NCBI GenBank assembly: GCA_913063405.1
Contig: CAJXZB010000006.1
Span: 1-64,000, forward strand
DNA length: 64,000 nucleotides
Direction: 5' to 3'
Origin: an uncultured Ulvibacter sp.
Lineage (GTDB): Bacteria; Bacteroidota; Bacteroidia; Flavobacteriales; Flavobacteriaceae
Position numbers and translations under genes: made by a program. The notes beneath the pieces are model-generated. The model saw nothing but the letters and a program-made list of their open reading frames with translations. It did not search any database and was not told where the DNA came from. Positions 8,710 to 17,890 of this stretch are shown one piece after another. Position 1 is the first letter of the stretch; every line of letters begins with the position of its first letter.

Positions 8710-10236
8710 ATGTTGACAATTACGGGAGAGTTAGGTGTTAAAGAATTTTACGATGTTATTTTTAGGGAAGAGCCTATCTTAATTCATAACAAAATTAAGG
8801 ATACAGTTCAGAAAAGTTTTGATTTTTTGAAGGGTTTTTCAGAAAACAAAATTATCTATGGGGTTAATACGGGCTTTGGTCCTATGGCCCAATATAAGAT
8901 AAAGGACTCTCAAAGAATTCAGTTACAATACAATCTAATTAGAAGTCATGCTTCGGGTACCGGAAATCCTATTCCACCTATGTATGTGCGTTCTGCGATG
9001 CTGGCACGTCTTAATACGTTGAGCCTTGGAAATTCTGGTGTTCATATATCGGTTATCGAATTGATGACATCACTGATAAACAAGAATATTATTCCGCTTA
9101 TTTATGAGCACGGTGGTGTTGGTGCCAGTGGAGATTTGGTTCAGTTGGCTCATATGGCATTGGTATTGATTGGTGAAGGTGAAGTGTTCTATAAGGGAGA
9201 ACGACGAAACACAAATGAGGTTTTCGAACTAGAAAGTTTAGAGCCAATTACTGTTGCTTTGCGCGAAGGGCTTGCCATTATGAATGGTACCTCCGTAATG
9301 ACCGGAATTGGGGTTGTGAATACGATTTATACGAGAAGGTTGTTGAACTGGATGATTTCTTGTTCTTCAGCAATCAATGAAATTGTTCAGGCCTACGACG
9401 ATCATTTGTCTGAAGACCTTAATCAAACTAAAAAACACGTTGGTCAACGCTGTATAGCAGAGGCTATGAGGAATCATTTACAAGATAGTACACTTACAAG
9501 AAAGCGCGAACATCATTTGTATAATGGTAATAACGAAGTCGTTGTTTTTGAAGAGAAAGTACAAGAGTATTATTCATTGCGTTGTGTCCCTCAAATATTG
9601 GGTCCAGTTCTAGATACCTTGAATAATGTAGAAAGAATCTTGATTGAAGAAGTGAATTCTGCGAACGATAATCCAATTGTTAACGTCGAGAAAGAGCATG
9701 TATTTCACGGAGGTAATTTTCATGGAGATTATGTATCTTTAGAGATGGACAAGCTGAAAATTGTCGTTGCTAAAATGAGTATGTTAGCAGAGCGACAGTT
9801 AAACTATCTGCTTAATTCAAAATTAAATGATATTCTTCCTCCTTTTGTAAACCTAGGGACTTTAGGGTTGAATTTCGGAATGCAAGGCGTGCAATTTACC
9901 GCCACGTCAACTACAGCAGAAAATCAGATGCTTTCTAATCCTATGTACGTACATAGCATCCCCAGTAATAATGACAATCAAGACATTGTAAGTATGGGTA
10001 CGAATGCCGCACTTATTACAAAGAAGGTAATCGAAAATGCTTACGAAGTTGTAGCTATTGAATTAATTACAATCGTTCAGGCAATTGAATACTTAAAATT
10101 ACAAGATAAGGTGTCTTCTAAAACGAAGAAGATGTTTGATGAGATTCGAAGTATCGTACCCGCCTTTACCGAAGATGTTGTTATGTATCCATATGTAAAT
10201 CAAGTAAAAGAATATATTATTAACTCAGAAGAATAG
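8710..10236 (+). CDS. Tyrosine ammonia-lyase (aromatic amino acid lyase)
   Basis: A 508-aa member of the histidine/phenylalanine/tyrosine ammonia-lyase family. It deaminates tyrosine to 4-coumarate, the starter of flexirubin-type aryl polyenes. The Ala-Ser-Gly triad that cyclises to the MIO cofactor is at residues 139-141 inside GGVGASGDLVQL. Other family landmarks are YGVNTGFGP at 50-58, the SHASGTG loop at 79-85, and SANDNPI near 318. The overall sequence closely resembles, from memory, the tyrosine-specific enzyme of F. johnsoniae. It is the first gene of the long operon, behind a clear promoter, and is followed after 4 bases by a WG-repeat gene. Confidence 0.92.
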   Translation: MLTITGELGVKEFYDVIFREEPILIHNKIKDTVQKSFDFLKGFSENKIIYGVNTGFGPMAQYKIKDSQRIQLQYNLIRSHASGTGNPIPPMYVRSAMLARLNTLSLGNSGVHISVIELMTSLINKNIIPLIYEHGGVGASGDLVQLAHMALVLIGEGEVFYKGERRNTNEVFELESLEPITVALREGLAIMNGTSVMTGIGVVNTIYTRRLLNWMISCSSAINEIVQAYDDHLSEDLNQTKKHVGQRCIAEAMRNHLQDSTLTRKREHHLYNGNNEVVVFEEKVQEYYSLRCVPQILGPVLDTLNNVERILIEEVNSANDNPIVNVEKEHVFHGGNFHGDYVSLEMDKLKIVVAKMSMLAERQLNYLLNSKLNDILPPFVNLGTLGLNFGMQGVQFTATSTTAENQMLSNPMYVHSIPSNNDNQDIVSMGTNAALITKKVIENAYEVVAIELITIVQAIEYLKLQDKVSSKTKKMFDEIRSIVPAFTEDVVMYPYVNQVKEYIINSEE

Positions 10237-10240
10237 TATT

Positions 10241-11371
10241 ATGAAAAAATTAAGTCTTTTAATTCTAGCCCTCTTAGTCAACCTAAGTTTTGCTTATGCA
10301 CAAGAATTTGCCCGAGTAAGGGACAATGATAAATTTGGATTTATTGATAAATCTGGTGCTATGGTAATTACATCCCAATTTGATAAGGCAGGAAATTTTT
10401 CTGAAGGTCATGCAGCCGCGTTTAAAGATAAAAAATGGGGGTTTATAGATACTTCAGGAAAATGGGTAATTCAGCCCAGCTATGATAAGGTAAAAGCATT
10501 TAATTCTGGATATGCCTTAGTCCTAAAAGATGATCAATGGAATTATATTGATACTTCTGGAAATATATTGAACACTCCGGTGCAAGAAAAATTCTATGAT
10601 TTTAATGAACGTGGGATTGCCTTTTATAGAATAGGCAAAAAAATAGGTCTTATGAATACCAATGCAAAAGTAATTTTAGAGCCAACCTATGATGTTATTA
10701 AACCCTTTGTAGATGGACATGCTAGGGTGAGAAACGGAGATATGTGGGGCATGATAGATTTAACAGGTAAGGTGACAATTCCTGTTGAATATTCTAAGTT
10801 GAGTGATTACAGAACGAAAGCCATTTGGGCGGCAAAGGGTGAGTCCTATGGCGTTCTTGTTAATGGGAAATTTGAAATTGTAGCTAGTGCTAGTAAAATT
10901 TGGGACTTCACAAATGAGTCAGACCTAACATATGCCCGTAAGGGTAAAAAAGTTGGATTTATCAATGCAAAAGGCGAATGGGTAATTGAACCTACATTTG
11001 ATAAAGCTAGAGCTTTTAAAAACGGATTGGCGCCAGTTGCTAAAGAAAAGAGTTGGGGGTATATTAATGAACAAGGAGCCGAGGTGGTTGGATTTAATTA
11101 TAGGGATGCCGAAATATTCGCTGATAATGGGTTAGCTCCAGTTAAAGAGAAGAAATTATGGGGCTTTATCGATTCCACAGGTAAGATGGTGATCCCGGCT
11201 CAGTATAATATTACTGCTGGGGGACTCTCTCTTTTTAGTAAAAATAATATTAAGGGTTTTCATAATGGAATGGCTAGAGTGCGATACAAGAAAACTTGGG
11301 GTTTCATTACTGAAGATGGACAGCCTCTAGGAGGAAAATGGTATCAAAATGCTGAGAATTTTTCAGAATAA
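10241..11371 (+). CDS. Exported WG-repeat protein
   Basis: A 376-aa protein with a signal peptide (MKKLSLLILALLVNLSFAYAQ) and a body made almost wholly of WG (KWG) repeats. Each ~40-residue unit has the pattern WGFID.SGK.VI.P.YD, seen for example near residues 25, 65, 160, 240, 285 and 325. The repeats form a beta-rich solenoid thought to bind ligands or proteins; no catalytic residues are visible. It starts only 4 bases after the lyase gene and is followed by fabG, so it is co-transcribed with pigment genes. A periplasmic or outer-membrane scaffold role is inference. Confidence 0.85.
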   Translation: MKKLSLLILALLVNLSFAYAQEFARVRDNDKFGFIDKSGAMVITSQFDKAGNFSEGHAAAFKDKKWGFIDTSGKWVIQPSYDKVKAFNSGYALVLKDDQWNYIDTSGNILNTPVQEKFYDFNERGIAFYRIGKKIGLMNTNAKVILEPTYDVIKPFVDGHARVRNGDMWGMIDLTGKVTIPVEYSKLSDYRTKAIWAAKGESYGVLVNGKFEIVASASKIWDFTNESDLTYARKGKKVGFINAKGEWVIEPTFDKARAFKNGLAPVAKEKSWGYINEQGAEVVGFNYRDAEIFADNGLAPVKEKKLWGFIDSTGKMVIPAQYNITAGGLSLFSKNNIKGFHNGMARVRYKKTWGFITEDGQPLGGKWYQNAENFSE

Positions 11372-11391
11372 AAAATTAGAGTATTATATAG

Positions 11392-12144
11392 ATGGAAGAA
11401 AAGAAAGCACCTACAAAGTATGCTTTGGTGACAGGAGGTTCAAGAGGAATAGGAAGAGCAGTTTGCATACAGCTTGCGAAAGATTTGACCTATCGTATTC
11501 TAATTAATTATAATAGTAATGAAGCTGCGGCAAAAGAAACTTTAAAAGGGGTTGAGGCCGTTGGAGGTTCAGGAGAAATTATTCAGTTTGATGTTGTGGA
11601 TGGAGTAGCGGTTGCTGCAAAACTAGATGCTTGGCAAGAAAATCACAAAGATGATGTGATCGAAGTAGTGGTAAACAACGCTGGTATTACTAAGGATGGA
11701 TTGTTTATGTGGATGCAAAAGGAAGATTGGAGTAATGTAATTAACACTAGTCTTAATGGGTTCTTTAATGTTACTAATCATTTGATTCAGAAACTATTGG
11801 TCAATCGGTACGGAAGAGTTATAAATATGGTGTCGGTTTCAGGATTAAAAGGAACTCCCGGTCAGACGAACTATTCTGCGGCCAAAGGAGCGGTAATTGC
11901 AGCAACAAAGGCATTGGCGCAAGAGGTTGCTAAAAGGAAGATTACTGTAAACGCAGTAGCTCCTGGTTTTATTAGGAGTGATATGACCGCAGGCCTTGAT
12001 GAGAAAGGGTTAAAGAAAATGATCCCCGCAAATAGATTTGGAGAAGCAGAAGAAGTGGCTCATATAGTTTCATTTTTGGCTTCGGAAAAATCCTCTTATA
12101 TTACAGGAGAAGTAATTAATATAAACGGAGGAATATATTCATAA
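11392..12144 (+). CDS. fabG: 3-oxoacyl-ACP reductase (FabG-like)
   Basis: A 250-aa short-chain dehydrogenase that reduces the 3-ketoacyl-ACP formed after each chain extension. It shows the NADP-binding TGGSRGIG at residues 14-21, NNAG at 95-98, and the catalytic Ser148, Tyr161 and Lys165 of the S-x12-Y-x3-K pattern. It closes with an INGGIYS tail. It is 20 bases after the WG-repeat gene and 15 bases before a ketosynthase gene, which places it in polyene chain building rather than in housekeeping fatty acid synthesis. Confidence 0.9.
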   Translation: MEEKKAPTKYALVTGGSRGIGRAVCIQLAKDLTYRILINYNSNEAAAKETLKGVEAVGGSGEIIQFDVVDGVAVAAKLDAWQENHKDDVIEVVVNNAGITKDGLFMWMQKEDWSNVINTSLNGFFNVTNHLIQKLLVNRYGRVINMVSVSGLKGTPGQTNYSAAKGAVIAATKALAQEVAKRKITVNAVAPGFIRSDMTAGLDEKGLKKMIPANRFGEAEEVAHIVSFLASEKSSYITGEVININGGIYS

Positions 12145-12159
12145 AATTAAGTTGGGCAG

Positions 12160-13377
12160 ATGAGGCGAGTAGTAATTACCGGCATGGGAATTTATTCTTG
12201 TATAGGTAAAAATCTTTCTGAAGTAAAGGAGTCTCTTTATAACGGAACATCGGGAATTGTCTTTGATCAAAAAAGAAAAGACTTTGGATATCGCTCACCA
12301 TTGACTGGAATGGTTGAAGAGCCAAACCTCAAAGGTTTCTTGTCTAGAAGAGAGCGCATCAGCATGGGTGAAGAAGCCACGTATGCATATGTAGCAACAC
12401 TCGAGGCTCTCGAAAATGCAAAAATTGATCAAGATTTTTTAGATACTAATGAAGTAGGTATTCTCTATGGAAATGATAGTACGGCAAGGTCTGTAATTGA
12501 ATCTGTAGACAAAATTAGATCTAAGGTAGATACTACTTTGGTGGGTTCTGGTGCAATATTTAAAGCAATGAATTCAACCGTAACCATGAACCTTTCTACA
12601 ATATTCAGACTTACAGGAGTTAATTTTACTATTAGTGCGGCCTGTGCAAGTGGATCTCATGCAATTGGTATGGCATATCAACTAATAAGAAGTGGCCTTC
12701 AGGATATGATAGTTTGTGGTGGAGCTCAAGAAATTAATGAGTTGGCGATGGGAAGTTTTGATGGTCTTGGTGTTTTTTCAACGAATCAGGATTCCACAAA
12801 GGCCTCTCGACCATTTGATAAGGATAGAGATGGTTTGGTTCCAAGCGGAGGAGGTGCAACACTTATTGTTGAAAGTTATGAATCTGCGATTAAAAGAGGC
12901 GCACCAATATTAGGCGAAATTGTTGGATATGGTTTTTCTTCCAATGGAGAACATATTTCTACACCAAATATTGAGGGGCCATCAAGGGCAATGATAAAGG
13001 CATTATCCCAAGCAAATTTAAAAGCTAATCAGATTGATTATGTAAATGCACATGCAACATCAACTCCCGTTGGGGATGCAAATGAGGCTAAAGCAATACT
13101 TGGGGTTTTCGGTGAAAATGGCCCTTATATTAGTTCTACTAAGTCAATGACGGGGCATGAATGTTGGATGGCAGGTGCTAGTGAGGTGATATATTCTATG
13201 CTCATGATGGAGCATTCTTTTGTGGCGCCAAATATAAATTTGGAAAATCCAGATGAGGACGCAGCGAAATTAAACCTTGTTAACAAAACATTAAACAAAA
13301 AAATTGATGTATTTTTGTCCAATTCTTTTGGATTTGGAGGAACAAATTCAGCATTAATAATAAAAAAAGTGTCTTAA
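12160..13377 (+). CDS. 3-ketoacyl-ACP synthase, FabF-like, active
   Basis: A 405-aa condensing enzyme of the KASI/II type. The nucleophile Cys162 lies in AACASGSHAIG, with His298 in NAHATST and His333 in KSMTGHE, so the Cys-His-His triad is complete. It is followed after 5 bases by an ACP gene. It likely extends either the aryl polyene or one of the acyl chains used by DarB. Which one cannot be decided, because the locus holds two other active KAS I/II-type genes. Confidence 0.9.
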   Translation: MRRVVITGMGIYSCIGKNLSEVKESLYNGTSGIVFDQKRKDFGYRSPLTGMVEEPNLKGFLSRRERISMGEEATYAYVATLEALENAKIDQDFLDTNEVGILYGNDSTARSVIESVDKIRSKVDTTLVGSGAIFKAMNSTVTMNLSTIFRLTGVNFTISAACASGSHAIGMAYQLIRSGLQDMIVCGGAQEINELAMGSFDGLGVFSTNQDSTKASRPFDKDRDGLVPSGGGATLIVESYESAIKRGAPILGEIVGYGFSSNGEHISTPNIEGPSRAMIKALSQANLKANQIDYVNAHATSTPVGDANEAKAILGVFGENGPYISSTKSMTGHECWMAGASEVIYSMLMMEHSFVAPNINLENPDEDAAKLNLVNKTLNKKIDVFLSNSFGFGGTNSALIIKKVS

Positions 13378-13382
13378 AAGTG

Positions 13383-13625
13383 ATGACGAAAGAAGTAATT
13401 GTAGAGAAGATAAACTACTTTCTTGTAGACGAATTTGAAGTTGAAGAAGAAGAGATTGCACCTACTGCAAACTTAAAGGAAACCTTAGAGCTTGATAGTT
13501 TAGATTTTGTAGACTTAGTGGTTGCAATAGAAGCCAATTTTGGTGTAAAGCTGGTTGGCGAAGATTTTGTAAAAGTGACTACACTTCAGGATTTTTATGA
13601 CCTAATTGAAGAAAAACTAAGCTGA
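13383..13625 (+). CDS. Acyl carrier protein
   Basis: An 80-aa acidic carrier protein with the phosphopantetheine attachment serine (Ser39 from the ATG) in ELDSLDFVDL. A GTG at 13380 could give one more residue; the ATG at 13383 is preferred. It lies directly between a ketosynthase and an acyltransferase gene and is one of two ACPs in the locus, as is usual for clusters making both an aryl polyene and a dialkylresorcinol. Confidence 0.9.
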   Translation: MTKEVIVEKINYFLVDEFEVEEEEIAPTANLKETLELDSLDFVDLVVAIEANFGVKLVGEDFVKVTTLQDFYDLIEEKLS

Positions 13626-13645
13626 AAAATTACCAATAATTACAC

Positions 13646-14533
13646 ATGTCGGGTGAATGGGAAGGAAAATCGCGAGGTACTGTTTTAGGGTATAAAATTT
13701 TTATTTTCTTTATTAAGAAATTAGGAATTCGCGCTGCGTACTTTCTTCTCTATTTTGTTGCTTTCTATTTTTGCTTCTTTGCCTCTAAAAGCACTAAATC
13801 TATTTACTATTATCTGCGTAATAGACTTGCATATTCTAAAATTAAAAGTACCGTTAGTGTTTTCAAAAGTTATTTTAAGTTTGGGCAAACAATAATAGAT
13901 AAGGCCGCTATTGCATCGGGGCTTAGGAGCCAATTTACGTATGAGTTTGATGGTGTTGAGGACATCACAAATTTATTGGATAAAGGACAGGGTGGAATTT
14001 TGATTAGCGCGCATGTTGGTAATTTTGAATTGGCTGAATATTTTTTCGAAGAAATTGATACCCGTTCTCAAATCAATCTTGTTACTACAGATGCGGAACA
14101 TCAAAACATTAAGGAATATCTGGAGAGTGTTACTTCAAAATCAAAAATTAAGTTTATTCTAATAGGAGAAAATTTATCTCATATTTTTGAAATTAATGCT
14201 GCTCTTGGTAAGGGGGAACTGGTCTGTTTTACTGGAGATAGGTTTTTTGAAGGAACAAAATTCCTTAGCGAAGAATTTCTTGGTGAGGAAGCAAAATTTC
14301 CTGCCGGACCTTTCTTGTTGGCTTCGCGATTAAAAGTACCAGTTGTTTTTGTTTATGTAATGAAGGAGACCGCGAAACATTATCATTTATACGCAAGAAT
14401 AGCCGAAGTAAAGCATAGGGACGCACTAGGTTTGCTTAAAAAATACACCGAAAGCGTCGAGTGGATTTTAAAGGATTATCCCCTACAATGGTTCAACTAT
14501 TTCAATTTCTGGAATATAAATAAGGCTAAATGA
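13646..14533 (+). CDS. LPLAT-family acyltransferase (LpxL/HtrB-like)
   Basis: A 295-aa membrane-associated acyltransferase of the lipid A late-acyltransferase type. An N-terminal hydrophobic helix pair (about residues 15-50) precedes the catalytic HX4E motif in SAHVGNFELAEYFF near residues 119-132. Later come GDRFFEG and PAGPFLLASRLKVPVVFVYV. Family members move an acyl group from ACP to a hydroxyl acceptor. It overlaps darA by 4 bases (ATGA). Forming the ester between polyene and resorcinol, or anchoring the pigment, are possible roles by inference. Confidence 0.8.
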   Translation: MSGEWEGKSRGTVLGYKIFIFFIKKLGIRAAYFLLYFVAFYFCFFASKSTKSIYYYLRNRLAYSKIKSTVSVFKSYFKFGQTIIDKAAIASGLRSQFTYEFDGVEDITNLLDKGQGGILISAHVGNFELAEYFFEEIDTRSQINLVTTDAEHQNIKEYLESVTSKSKIKFILIGENLSHIFEINAALGKGELVCFTGDRFFEGTKFLSEEFLGEEAKFPAGPFLLASRLKVPVVFVYVMKETAKHYHLYARIAEVKHRDALGLLKKYTESVEWILKDYPLQWFNYFNFWNINKAK

Positions 14534-15456
14534 AAGAGATTCTAGTAGTATATTATTCCCAAACAGGACAGTTGTTTGATATTCTTCGGAATGTGGTCTC
14601 CACTATCGTGGATAACCAAATGAACGTAACTTATCATCAATTAGTTCCAAAAACGGGTTATGATTTTCCTTGGAAGAAAGATAAATTTTTTGACGTTTTC
14701 CCTGAGTCTTTTCTCCAAATACCCTGTGAGCTGGAAGAGCCAAACGCTGAATTATTCGACAAAAAATATGACCTAGTTCTATTGGGACATCAGGTGTGGT
14801 TTTTAACACCATCTATTCCTCTCAACTCTTTTTTGAAATCTGAAGCCGCAAAAAAATTACTGAAAAATACACCAGTAGTTACTGTTATTGGTGCCCGTAA
14901 TATGTGGATTCAGGCGCAAGAAAAATTAAAGAAATTACTATTGGCTTGTGACGCAAAATTGGTGGGAAATATTGCCTTAGTCGATAGACATTTAAATCAT
15001 ATTAGTGTTATTACAATTACACATTGGATGTTTGGAGGAAAGAAGGATAAGATGTATGGGGTTTTTCCGAAACCAGGTGTTTCAGAAAAAGATATAAGAG
15101 GAGCTTCTAAGTTTGGATTTCCAATTAAAGAAGCATTGATGGCGAACAATTTTTCAAGTCTTCAGAATGCATTGTTAGAATTGGATGCGGTTAGAATTAA
15201 ACCTTTTTTATCATTGGCAGATAAACGGGCAAATCTTTTGTTTTCGAAGTGGGCAAATCTTATAATAAAAAAAGGCGGTCATGGAGATTCAAAAAGGAAG
15301 AAATGGCTCGTTTTTTTTAATTATTATTTGTTACTTGCAATATGGGTCATAGCACCTATAGTTTTTATTGTATTTTTACTCACTTACCCAATAATGATGA
15401 ATAGTATAAGCAGAGAAAAAAAGTACTTTTCATCTGTTACCACAACGAAGGATTAA
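14530..15456 (+). CDS. darA: Dialkylresorcinol biosynthesis protein DarA
   Basis: A 308-aa protein starting with a flavodoxin-like nucleotide-binding loop (VVYYSQTGQLFDI, residues 6-18). It continues as a flavodoxin fold with LLGHQVWFLTPSIP and has a hydrophobic C-terminal helix near residues 260-290 that suggests membrane association. Published work on the pathway assigns DarA to oxidation/aromatisation of the cyclohexanedione made by DarB; automated annotation often calls it a condensing enzyme. It overlaps its neighbours by 4 bases upstream and 1 base downstream (darB), a strong sign of coupled translation. Confidence 0.85.
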   Translation: MKEILVVYYSQTGQLFDILRNVVSTIVDNQMNVTYHQLVPKTGYDFPWKKDKFFDVFPESFLQIPCELEEPNAELFDKKYDLVLLGHQVWFLTPSIPLNSFLKSEAAKKLLKNTPVVTVIGARNMWIQAQEKLKKLLLACDAKLVGNIALVDRHLNHISVITITHWMFGGKKDKMYGVFPKPGVSEKDIRGASKFGFPIKEALMANNFSSLQNALLELDAVRIKPFLSLADKRANLLFSKWANLIIKKGGHGDSKRKKWLVFFNYYLLLAIWVIAPIVFIVFLLTYPIMMNSISREKKYFSSVTTTKD

Positions 15457-16589
15457 TGAAAGATGTTTACATAACCAGAGTTTCTAAGTTTTTACCAAAT
15501 GCTCCCGTAGATAATGATACTATGGAAGAGCGATTGGGCTTCATAAATGGAAAAACATCTAAGGCAAGACGGATTGTTTTACGCAATAATAAAATTGAAA
15601 CCAGATATTATGCTATCGATGAGAGAGGTAATGTATCTCACAATAATGCTCAACTGGCAAAGGAAGCAATAGTTGAATTATGTGATGAGAGTTTTACTGT
15701 TGAAGAGATTAAATTACTTTCCTGCGGTACTTCTAGCGCGGATCAAATATTACCGTCTCACGCTGCAATGGTTCACGGGTTTCTGAACAGTAAGAATTTA
15801 GAGATCAATTCACCAACTGGAGCTTGCTGCAGTGGAATGAATGCTCTTAAGTATGGTTATATGGCTGTAAAATGTGGAGAGGTTGAAAACGCTGTTTGTA
15901 CTGGTTCGGAAAGAATTTCGTCCTGGATGACTGGTGCAATTTATGAAGAAGAAGTTGCGCATCTCGAGGCGATGAAGGAACAACCCATTATTGCTTTTAA
16001 TAAAGATTTTTTACGTTGGATGCTGTCTGACGGAGCTGGAGCCTTCTTGTTACAGAGCGAACCTGTAGGTGAATTGCCTCTCAAAATAGAATGGATGGAA
16101 GGGTATTCATATGCCCACGAAATGGAACCTTGCATGTACGCTGGAGGAGATAAGATGGAAGACGGTTTTTTAAAACCTTGGAGTGAATATCCAACCGAAA
16201 TGTGGAGTAAACAATCCTTGTTCTCCATTAAGCAGGATGTTAAAATTCTAGGAGAAAACATTCTTGTGAAAGGAGTAGATAGCCTTAAGAATGCTATGGG
16301 CAAACACGGTATTACATCGGAAGATATCGACTACTACCTTCCGCATATTTCATCTTATTATTTTAAGGATGGATTATATAATGAAATGGAGAAGCAAGGA
16401 GTGAAAATTCCTTGGGAAAAATGGTTTATGAATTTGAGCAAGGTTGGGAATGTTGGCTCTGCTTCTATCTACCTAATGTTAGAAGGCTTGGTGGCTTCTA
16501 GGAAATTGAAGAAAGGAGATAATATTTTGCTTTCAGTTCCTGAAAGCTCTCGTTTTTCTTTTGCATATGCCTATTTAACTGTGTGTTAA
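15456..16589 (+). CDS. darB: Dialkylresorcinol ketosynthase DarB
   Basis: A 377-aa condensing enzyme of the KAS III fold. The active cysteine is Cys125 in TGACCSGMN, with His297 in LPHISSYYF and Asn332 in KVGNVGSAS, the Cys-His-Asn triad typical of KAS III. DarB joins two beta-oxo acyl chains and cyclises them to a dialkylcyclohexanedione, which DarA turns into a dialkylresorcinol. It shares one base with darA and abuts a hotdog dehydratase gene (TAA directly followed by ATG). Confidence 0.9.
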   Translation: MKDVYITRVSKFLPNAPVDNDTMEERLGFINGKTSKARRIVLRNNKIETRYYAIDERGNVSHNNAQLAKEAIVELCDESFTVEEIKLLSCGTSSADQILPSHAAMVHGFLNSKNLEINSPTGACCSGMNALKYGYMAVKCGEVENAVCTGSERISSWMTGAIYEEEVAHLEAMKEQPIIAFNKDFLRWMLSDGAGAFLLQSEPVGELPLKIEWMEGYSYAHEMEPCMYAGGDKMEDGFLKPWSEYPTEMWSKQSLFSIKQDVKILGENILVKGVDSLKNAMGKHGITSEDIDYYLPHISSYYFKDGLYNEMEKQGVKIPWEKWFMNLSKVGNVGSASIYLMLEGLVASRKLKKGDNILLSVPESSRFSFAYAYLTVC

Positions 16590-17024
16590 ATGAATTTGCT
16601 CACCAGCGAAATAACAGATAAGAGTTTTGTTCAGAACTTAATTCCGCAGAAGAAGCCTTTTGTTATGGTAGATAAGCTGTTTTTTTTTTCTGAAGAGAAA
16701 GTAGTATCTGGCTTGACAATTTCTTCGGAAAATATGTTTACTTCAAACGATATATTTACTGCTCCTGGGTTAATTGAACATATGGCTCAGACAGTTGCGT
16801 TATATACAGGATATCAATATTTCCTGAAAAATGAACCTGCACCTGTAGGTTACATAGGCGCAATTAAGAAAGTAGAGATAAATCGATTGCCTGCGCTTTC
16901 AGAAGAACTTAAAACTACCGCTACTATTTTGCACGAAATTATGGGAGTGACGCTAGTTCAAATACAGACCAAATGTGAAGGAGAGGTTATTTCTACCAGT
17001 GAAATGAAAACTGTTATAGCCTAA
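16590..17024 (+). CDS. FabZ-like hotdog dehydratase (ApeI/ApeP type)
   Basis: A 144-aa single-hotdog protein with LIPQKKPFVMVDKL at residues 17-30 and GLIEHMAQTVALYTGYQYF near 58-76, the hot-dog helix. In FabZ the first motif usually reads PHxxPF; here the histidine is replaced by Gln, unlike the next gene. It probably removes water from 3-hydroxyacyl-ACP, or acts as a partner subunit of the neighbouring hotdog protein. It abuts darB with no gap. Confidence 0.75.
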   Translation: MNLLTSEITDKSFVQNLIPQKKPFVMVDKLFFFSEEKVVSGLTISSENMFTSNDIFTAPGLIEHMAQTVALYTGYQYFLKNEPAPVGYIGAIKKVEINRLPALSEELKTTATILHEIMGVTLVQIQTKCEGEVISTSEMKTVIA

Positions 17025-17027
17025 CCA

Positions 17028-17486
17028 TTGAAACCTACTCGCGAAGAACATATCGACTTTAAGAACTTTCTACCACACAGAGATCCTATGTTAATGGTAA
17101 CAAGACTCTTATTTATTGATGAAACTTCGGTTCGCACAGAGTTTGATGTTACCAGGGAATGTGTTTTCTTTAAAGAGGGCAGACTTTCTGAAACGGGACT
17201 CATTGAGAATGCGGCGCAGGCATGTTCTGCGATTGTGGGTCAGAGTTACTTTGAAAAAGATGATCTTACTGGCGAAGGAAATAAGTTGGTAGGTTATATA
17301 AGCGCTATTAAGAAAATAGAGATTTTCAACCTTCCGAAGAAGGGAGATATTGTAACTACAAGAGCTTCGTTAATTTCAAGATTTGACACTGGTTCTGTTA
17401 CCATCTGCAGTATTGAATGTTCCACTTTTAATAGTGACGAATTAATTGTAGCTTGTACACTCAATTTCTTAATCCACGAAGTCTAA
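17028..17486 (+). CDS. FabZ-like hotdog dehydratase, TTG start
   Basis: A 152-aa hotdog protein that begins at TTG (17028); no ATG is available near. It keeps FLPHRDPMLMVTRL near residues 14-27, with the histidine missing from the previous gene, and GLIENAAQACSAIVGQSYF on the central helix. The pair of small adjacent hotdog genes suggests a heteromeric dehydratase. It overlaps the next gene by one base (TAATG). Confidence 0.75.
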   Translation: MKPTREEHIDFKNFLPHRDPMLMVTRLLFIDETSVRTEFDVTRECVFFKEGRLSETGLIENAAQACSAIVGQSYFEKDDLTGEGNKLVGYISAIKKIEIFNLPKKGDIVTTRASLISRFDTGSVTICSIECSTFNSDELIVACTLNFLIHEV

Positions 17487-17887
17487 TGAAAAAGAGTGAC
17501 GTACCACAGGATGAAAGTAATTTGGCATCAACCAATTTACGTGAATTGTGTTACGCGGTAGACGAGAATGGAGATTATACCACGGAGCACACTACTGGTT
17601 GGGACCCTAAAACAATTGCACTTAGTAACGCGATAGAGGAAATTAAAGAGCGAGTGGCCACCGCTAAGGCAAAAGTACGTGCTAATGAAACTAGTCCAAT
17701 AGAATATTATATGGAATTGCATAAAATGGATCTGCCAGTTTTAGCGAGTTATGTTGGGGCTTGGAAATGGTGTGTAAAAAGACATTTTAAGCCTTCGGTC
17801 TTTAAGAAACTTAGTTCGAAGATGCTTCAAAAATATGCAGACACTTTCGATATAACAATCGAGGAACTTCAACACATCGACACTTAA
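17486..17887 (+). CDS. Conserved small protein of flexirubin clusters, unknown function
   Basis: A 133-aa soluble, charged protein starting at the ATG that overlaps the previous stop (TAATG). It is mostly helical (EEIKERVATAKAKVRANE) and has WDPKTIALSNAIEE near residue 38 and AWKWCVKRHFKPS in the C-terminal half. No signal peptide and no recognised domain. Its fixed place between the dehydratase and the BtrH-like gene suggests an accessory role. The function is unknown. Confidence 0.7.
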   Translation: MKKSDVPQDESNLASTNLRELCYAVDENGDYTTEHTTGWDPKTIALSNAIEEIKERVATAKAKVRANETSPIEYYMELHKMDLPVLASYVGAWKWCVKRHFKPSVFKKLSSKMLQKYADTFDITIEELQHIDT

Positions 17888-17890
17888 TTC

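Noticed and set aside
15941-16303. Minus-strand 120-codon frame inside darB
   Set aside because: Antisense shadow of a gene with complete catalytic residues; no independent coding features.
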